Origin: JBPCRW01 sp050996405
Lineage (GTDB): Bacteria; Acidobacteriota; Blastocatellia; Pyrinomonadales; Pyrinomonadaceae
Direction of reading: 5' to 3'
Assembly: GCA_050996405.1 (NCBI GenBank)
Contig: JBPCRW010000257.1
Span: 1 to 17,095, forward strand
DNA: 17,095 nucleotides
The position numbers and the translations under genes are program-made. This document shows, piece after piece, positions 14,632 to 17,095 of the stretch. The notes beneath the pieces were generated by a model, which worked only from the letters and a program-made list of their open reading frames with translations, made no database searches and was not told the origin of the DNA. Each line of letters begins with the position of its first letter. Position 1 is the stretch's first letter.

Positions 14632-15156
14632 TTAGACAAAGCCTAGAAAAATCTCGAAATGTTTTCGCAAGTTGTTTGAATTAAATAATTGCCGCCCGTC
14701 TTCGCGGTCAACCGAATACCATTGCGGAATATTTTCCGATGAGCGAACGAGCAATAATTCGGCGTTTGATTTGCTCATTCCGAAATGCGAAATTCGCGCG
14801 CGCGCCAAACCGCCGCCGCGAATAAAACCGTCCTGCGGCGTTCGAGTCCAACCGGCTTCGACGGTTAAATTCCGCAAGCCGTAATTAAATTTTATGAGCG
14901 AACCGACCATCGTCGAATAATCAACCGTAAAACGGTGCGGATTTTCGTTTTCGATGTCGAGTTTGATTCCGCGACGGTTGGCTTCGTCGGAAAGTTCGAG
15001 AAACGAATCAAACAGCCAGCGACAGGCAATCGCTCGAAGCGAATCGTTGGCGGATTTCAGGGCGAGATATTCGGCAATGTCGGCGCGACCTGCGGCTTGC
15101 GCTTTAATTGTCGCATCGCACAGCATTTTCGCCCAGATTTCGTTAAGTTCATCCAT
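14632..15156 (-). CDS. Conserved-looking protein of unknown function, 174 residues
   Basis: I do not recognise the family. The protein begins MDELNEIWAKMLCDATIKAQ and has no signal peptide or membrane segment, so it is probably cytoplasmic. The first half is helical and Ala/Leu-rich (ADIAEYLALKSANDSLRAIA, then WLFDSFLELSDEANRRGIKL). The second half looks beta-rich (VDYSTMVGSLIKFNYGLRNL, VEAGWTRTPQDGFIRGGGLA, ELLLVRSSENIPQWYSVDRE). Codon choice resembles the neighbours and the frame is intact, supporting a real gene. The ATG at 15156-15154 has only a weak upstream purine tract. It is upstream of, and on the same strand as, the zinc-ribbon gene, and diverges from the TPR gene, with a hairpin at 15232-15297 between them. 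No function is proposed. Confidence 0.75.
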   Translation of the reverse strand: MDELNEIWAKMLCDATIKAQAAGRADIAEYLALKSANDSLRAIACRWLFDSFLELSDEANRRGIKLDIENENPHRFTVDYSTMVGSLIKFNYGLRNLTVEAGWTRTPQDGFIRGGGLARARISHFGMSKSNAELLLVRSSENIPQWYSVDREDGRQLFNSNNLRKHFEIFLGFV

Positions 15157-15231
15157 CGAGTTTCAGCATAAATCCGAACCGCGAAGAAAAGCAATTTGTG
15201 GTATGATTTGGCTTTATCAGAAGTAAATTAA

Positions 15232-15297
15232 AAGCCCGACCGTTAGGAAGGGCGCAGCAACTGTTGAGTAATTTCCGCCCTTCTAACGGTCGGGCTT
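15232..15297. repeat. REP-like long hairpin in a divergent spacer
   Basis: The left arm (15232-15254, AAGCCCGACCGTTAGGAAGG then GCG) pairs with the right arm (15276-15297) over 22 bp, with one bulged G. The 21-nt apical part contains the small palindrome CAACTGTTG (15258-15266). It is GC-rich compared with its surroundings. On the minus strand the stem is followed by TTTTAATTT, terminator-like. Being between divergent genes, it is not an end-of-gene terminator for either, so it is either a dispersed REP-type element or a leader attenuator for the minus-strand gene. Confidence 0.8.
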
Positions 15298-15336
15298 CTG
15301 ATTCGAGGTTTTATTAACCATTTTAAAATTTTAACA

Positions 15337-17095
15337 ATGAAAAAGTTTTATTTATTTTTAATCGTAGTTCTATTTTTATCCGTTCCGGCATTTGCTCAAA
15401 AACCGAAACCGATTCGGAGAAACCCTTTGGCGACGCAGCCGAAAACGCCGCCCGCTAACGAAAAGGAAGAATTCGATAAAGCCGCCGCGCAAACGGATTT
15501 GACGCAGAAAATCGCAGCTCTGCAAAATTTTGCGGCGAGTTTTCCAGAATCCGGCGAGCGAACTCACGCTCTTGAATTAGTTGTCAGCGCGCGCGCCCAG
15601 TTAGCCGACGAAAAATTGCGCGGCGGCGAAACGGCGACGGGAATCGAGCTTTTCAGACAAGCCGTGACGGACGCGCCCGCGCCGATGTCCGATAAACTTT
15701 TTTCCGAATTTGTGCTGCAATTTCCGACCAATCTTTTTTACGGCGGACAGCGGGCAGCGGCAATCGAAATCGCCGGAGCGATTGAGGAAAAAATCGGCGA
15801 CAACGCCAAACAAATTTTAGGTCTGGCGACATTTTATATCGGCACGGAAAACGGTTCGGAAGCGAGCCGTCTGGCGGAAAAAGCTATCGCGCTCGACCCA
15901 AAACTTCCTGCCGCTTATCAAACTCTCGGTCTGGCAAGCCGTCTTAATTTTCAACTGGATGATGCGGTCGCGGCATACGCAAAGGCGGCGGAACTTGACC
16001 CCGATTCGGTCGTTTCCAAACGCAGCCTGGCGGAAATGAAACGCGCCGCCGGAAAACCGGACGAAGCCGTCGCGCTGTATCGTGAAATACTAGAAAAAAA
16101 TGCGGACGATGCCGCCGCGCAAACCGGCTTAACGCTCGCGCTGTTCGATGCGGGAACTCAAACCGAAGCCGAAGCGGAAATGACAAAAACGCTCGAAAAA
16201 AATCCGAATAATTTATTTTTGCTGACGAGCGCGGCATACTGGTATGCGGCGCATAATGACGGTGCGAAAGCGATTGATTTAGCGCAAAAAGCGGTCGCCG
16301 TCGAACCGCGCTACACATGGGCGCGCGTTGCTCTGGCGCGCGGATTTCTTTTGCAAAATCGCTACTCGGACGCGGAAAAATCTCTGCTGCTGGCGCGTCA
16401 ATACGGCAATTTTCCGACGCTTAATTATGAACTGGCATCCGTCCGGCTCGCCGCCGGATTTTACGAGGAAACCGCGCGGGAACTCCAAAAAAGTTTTGTC
16501 GTCAAGGGAAATTTGATTCAGACGAGATTGGGAAATCGCGTGCCGAAAGAAGCCGAAAATTTTACCGAACTGCTGGCGGCGGAGCGCAGCGCAAGTGTTT
16601 TTGAACCGCTCGCGGCGGACAGTCCTGACAACGCCGGAAAGTTAAAAGCGTTGCTCGCTCTAAATCAGGAACTTGCTTCCGCCGACGCGAAAGACGCGGA
16701 AATCGAACAAGCCGTGAGCGATTTTGTCAAAGGCAACGATAAGGCGAAAGCGCATCGCCAGCTTTACGCGGCAAACAGTCTCCTGGAAGCGAAAAAAGAT
16801 TTGCCGAAAGTTTTGGAGTTGACGCAAGCGGCGGTTAGCGGAGTCGATTCCGCGCTCGACGCGCCAAACGCGTCATCGGCGGTTTTGGCGGATGAACTTC
16901 TCGAAAGCCGGACAATAGCGATTTCACGCGGCGAAATAATTGTCGTTCCAAATGTTCCGCGCCAGACGCTTTCGGCAATTATGCGCGGGCGCATCGAGGA
17001 GATTTCCGGCTGGGTGCTGTTCAATCAAAACAAACCGCAGGAAGCGGTCGTCCGCCTGAAACGCGCGGTCAGCGTGCTGCCGGAAAAAAGCGCGT
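15337..17095 (+). CDS. Secreted TPR-repeat protein (3' end outside window)
   Basis: The frame is open from ATG 15337 to the right edge, 586 codons with no stop. It begins with a signal peptide (MKKFYLFLIVVLFLSVPAFA, cleavage probably before Gln21), so the product is periplasmic or outer-membrane associated. Tetratricopeptide-like helices run over about residues 158-390, for example ASRLAEKAIALDPKLPAAYQ, LDDAVAAYAKAAELDPDSVV and KPDEAVALYREILEKNADDA. A less regular stretch follows. A further TPR (GWVLFNQNKPQEAVVRLKRA) appears just before the window ends. TPRs bind other proteins; no enzymatic motif is seen, so the partner is unknown. The start has no strong Shine-Dalgarno sequence. It diverges from the 174-residue gene. 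Acidobacteria have many large exported TPR proteins of this sort; the full domain plan needs the missing 3' part. Confidence 0.88.
   Translation, partial: MKKFYLFLIVVLFLSVPAFAQKPKPIRRNPLATQPKTPPANEKEEFDKAAAQTDLTQKIAALQNFAASFPESGERTHALELVVSARAQLADEKLRGGETATGIELFRQAVTDAPAPMSDKLFSEFVLQFPTNLFYGGQRAAAIEIAGAIEEKIGDNAKQILGLATFYIGTENGSEASRLAEKAIALDPKLPAAYQTLGLASRLNFQLDDAVAAYAKAAELDPDSVVSKRSLAEMKRAAGKPDEAVALYREILEKNADDAAAQTGLTLALFDAGTQTEAEAEMTKTLEKNPNNLFLLTSAAYWYAAHNDGAKAIDLAQKAVAVEPRYTWARVALARGFLLQNRYSDAEKSLLLARQYGNFPTLNYELASVRLAAGFYEETARELQKSFVVKGNLIQTRLGNRVPKEAENFTELLAAERSASVFEPLAADSPDNAGKLKALLALNQELASADAKDAEIEQAVSDFVKGNDKAKAHRQLYAANSLLEAKKDLPKVLELTQAAVSGVDSALDAPNASSAVLADELLESRTIAISRGEIIVVPNVPRQTLSAIMRGRIEEISGWVLFNQNKPQEAVVRLKRAVSVLPEKSA

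Noticed and set aside
15202..15207. TATGAT as a -10 box for the secreted TPR gene
   Set aside because: No -35-like sequence lies 16-18 bp upstream, and the REP-like hairpin would be within the transcript.

Overview
The window looks like a chromosomal segment of an Acidobacteriota-type bacterium, most likely Blastocatellia/Pyrinomonadaceae. This is inferred from gene content and style: large Ser/Thr kinases fused to TolB-like, PD40 and TPR sensor parts, an RNase E/G with a very long charged insertion, a Pol I-like polymerase without a 5' nuclease domain, moderate GC, and spacers rich in short repeats. No rRNA or tRNA marker is present, so the placement is not proven. I see no phage, plasmid, CRISPR or complete insertion sequence.

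Layout. Positions 1-965 hold the C-terminal propeller of a protein that begins outside the window, probably a kinase-TolB fusion. Positions 1002-1265 hold the head of a dead kynureninase gene. Positions 1485-4205 encode an intact membrane Ser/Thr kinase with a TolB-like domain and TPRs. Positions 4206-5500 are a gene graveyard: a DUF4440/SnoaL-like secreted protein that has lost its start codon, a TPR tail, and a transmembrane/TolB-like piece with an in-frame TGA, the last two from other kinase-like genes. Next come a two-domain Clp AAA+ unfoldase (5630-7909) and a secreted LolA-like protein (7987-8766). The RNase E/G gene (8860-11394, minus) converges on the latter. Divergent from the RNase is a DNA polymerase I-like gene (11945-13720). 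It converges on a coiled-coil zinc-ribbon protein (13802-14539, minus), which is preceded on its strand by an unrecognised 174-residue protein (14632-15156, minus). The window ends in a secreted TPR protein that runs off the right edge (15337-17095).

Functionally these are separate housekeeping and signalling genes rather than one pathway. The surviving kinase and the three kinase-like fragments around it suggest a locus where such genes have been duplicated and lost. The Clp ATPase, RNase and polymerase belong to protein quality control, RNA processing and DNA synthesis.

The most unusual signal is in the spacers. Four are occupied by long near-perfect inverted repeats (1419-1469, 8776-8854, 11409-11485, 13724-13804) whose arms are built from tandem units of 7 or 9 bp, with a different unit at each site. 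A fifth spacer has an unpaired 7-bp array ending four bases before the polymerase start codon (11879-11940). They share architecture rather than sequence. A separate REP-like hairpin sits between divergent genes at 15232-15297.
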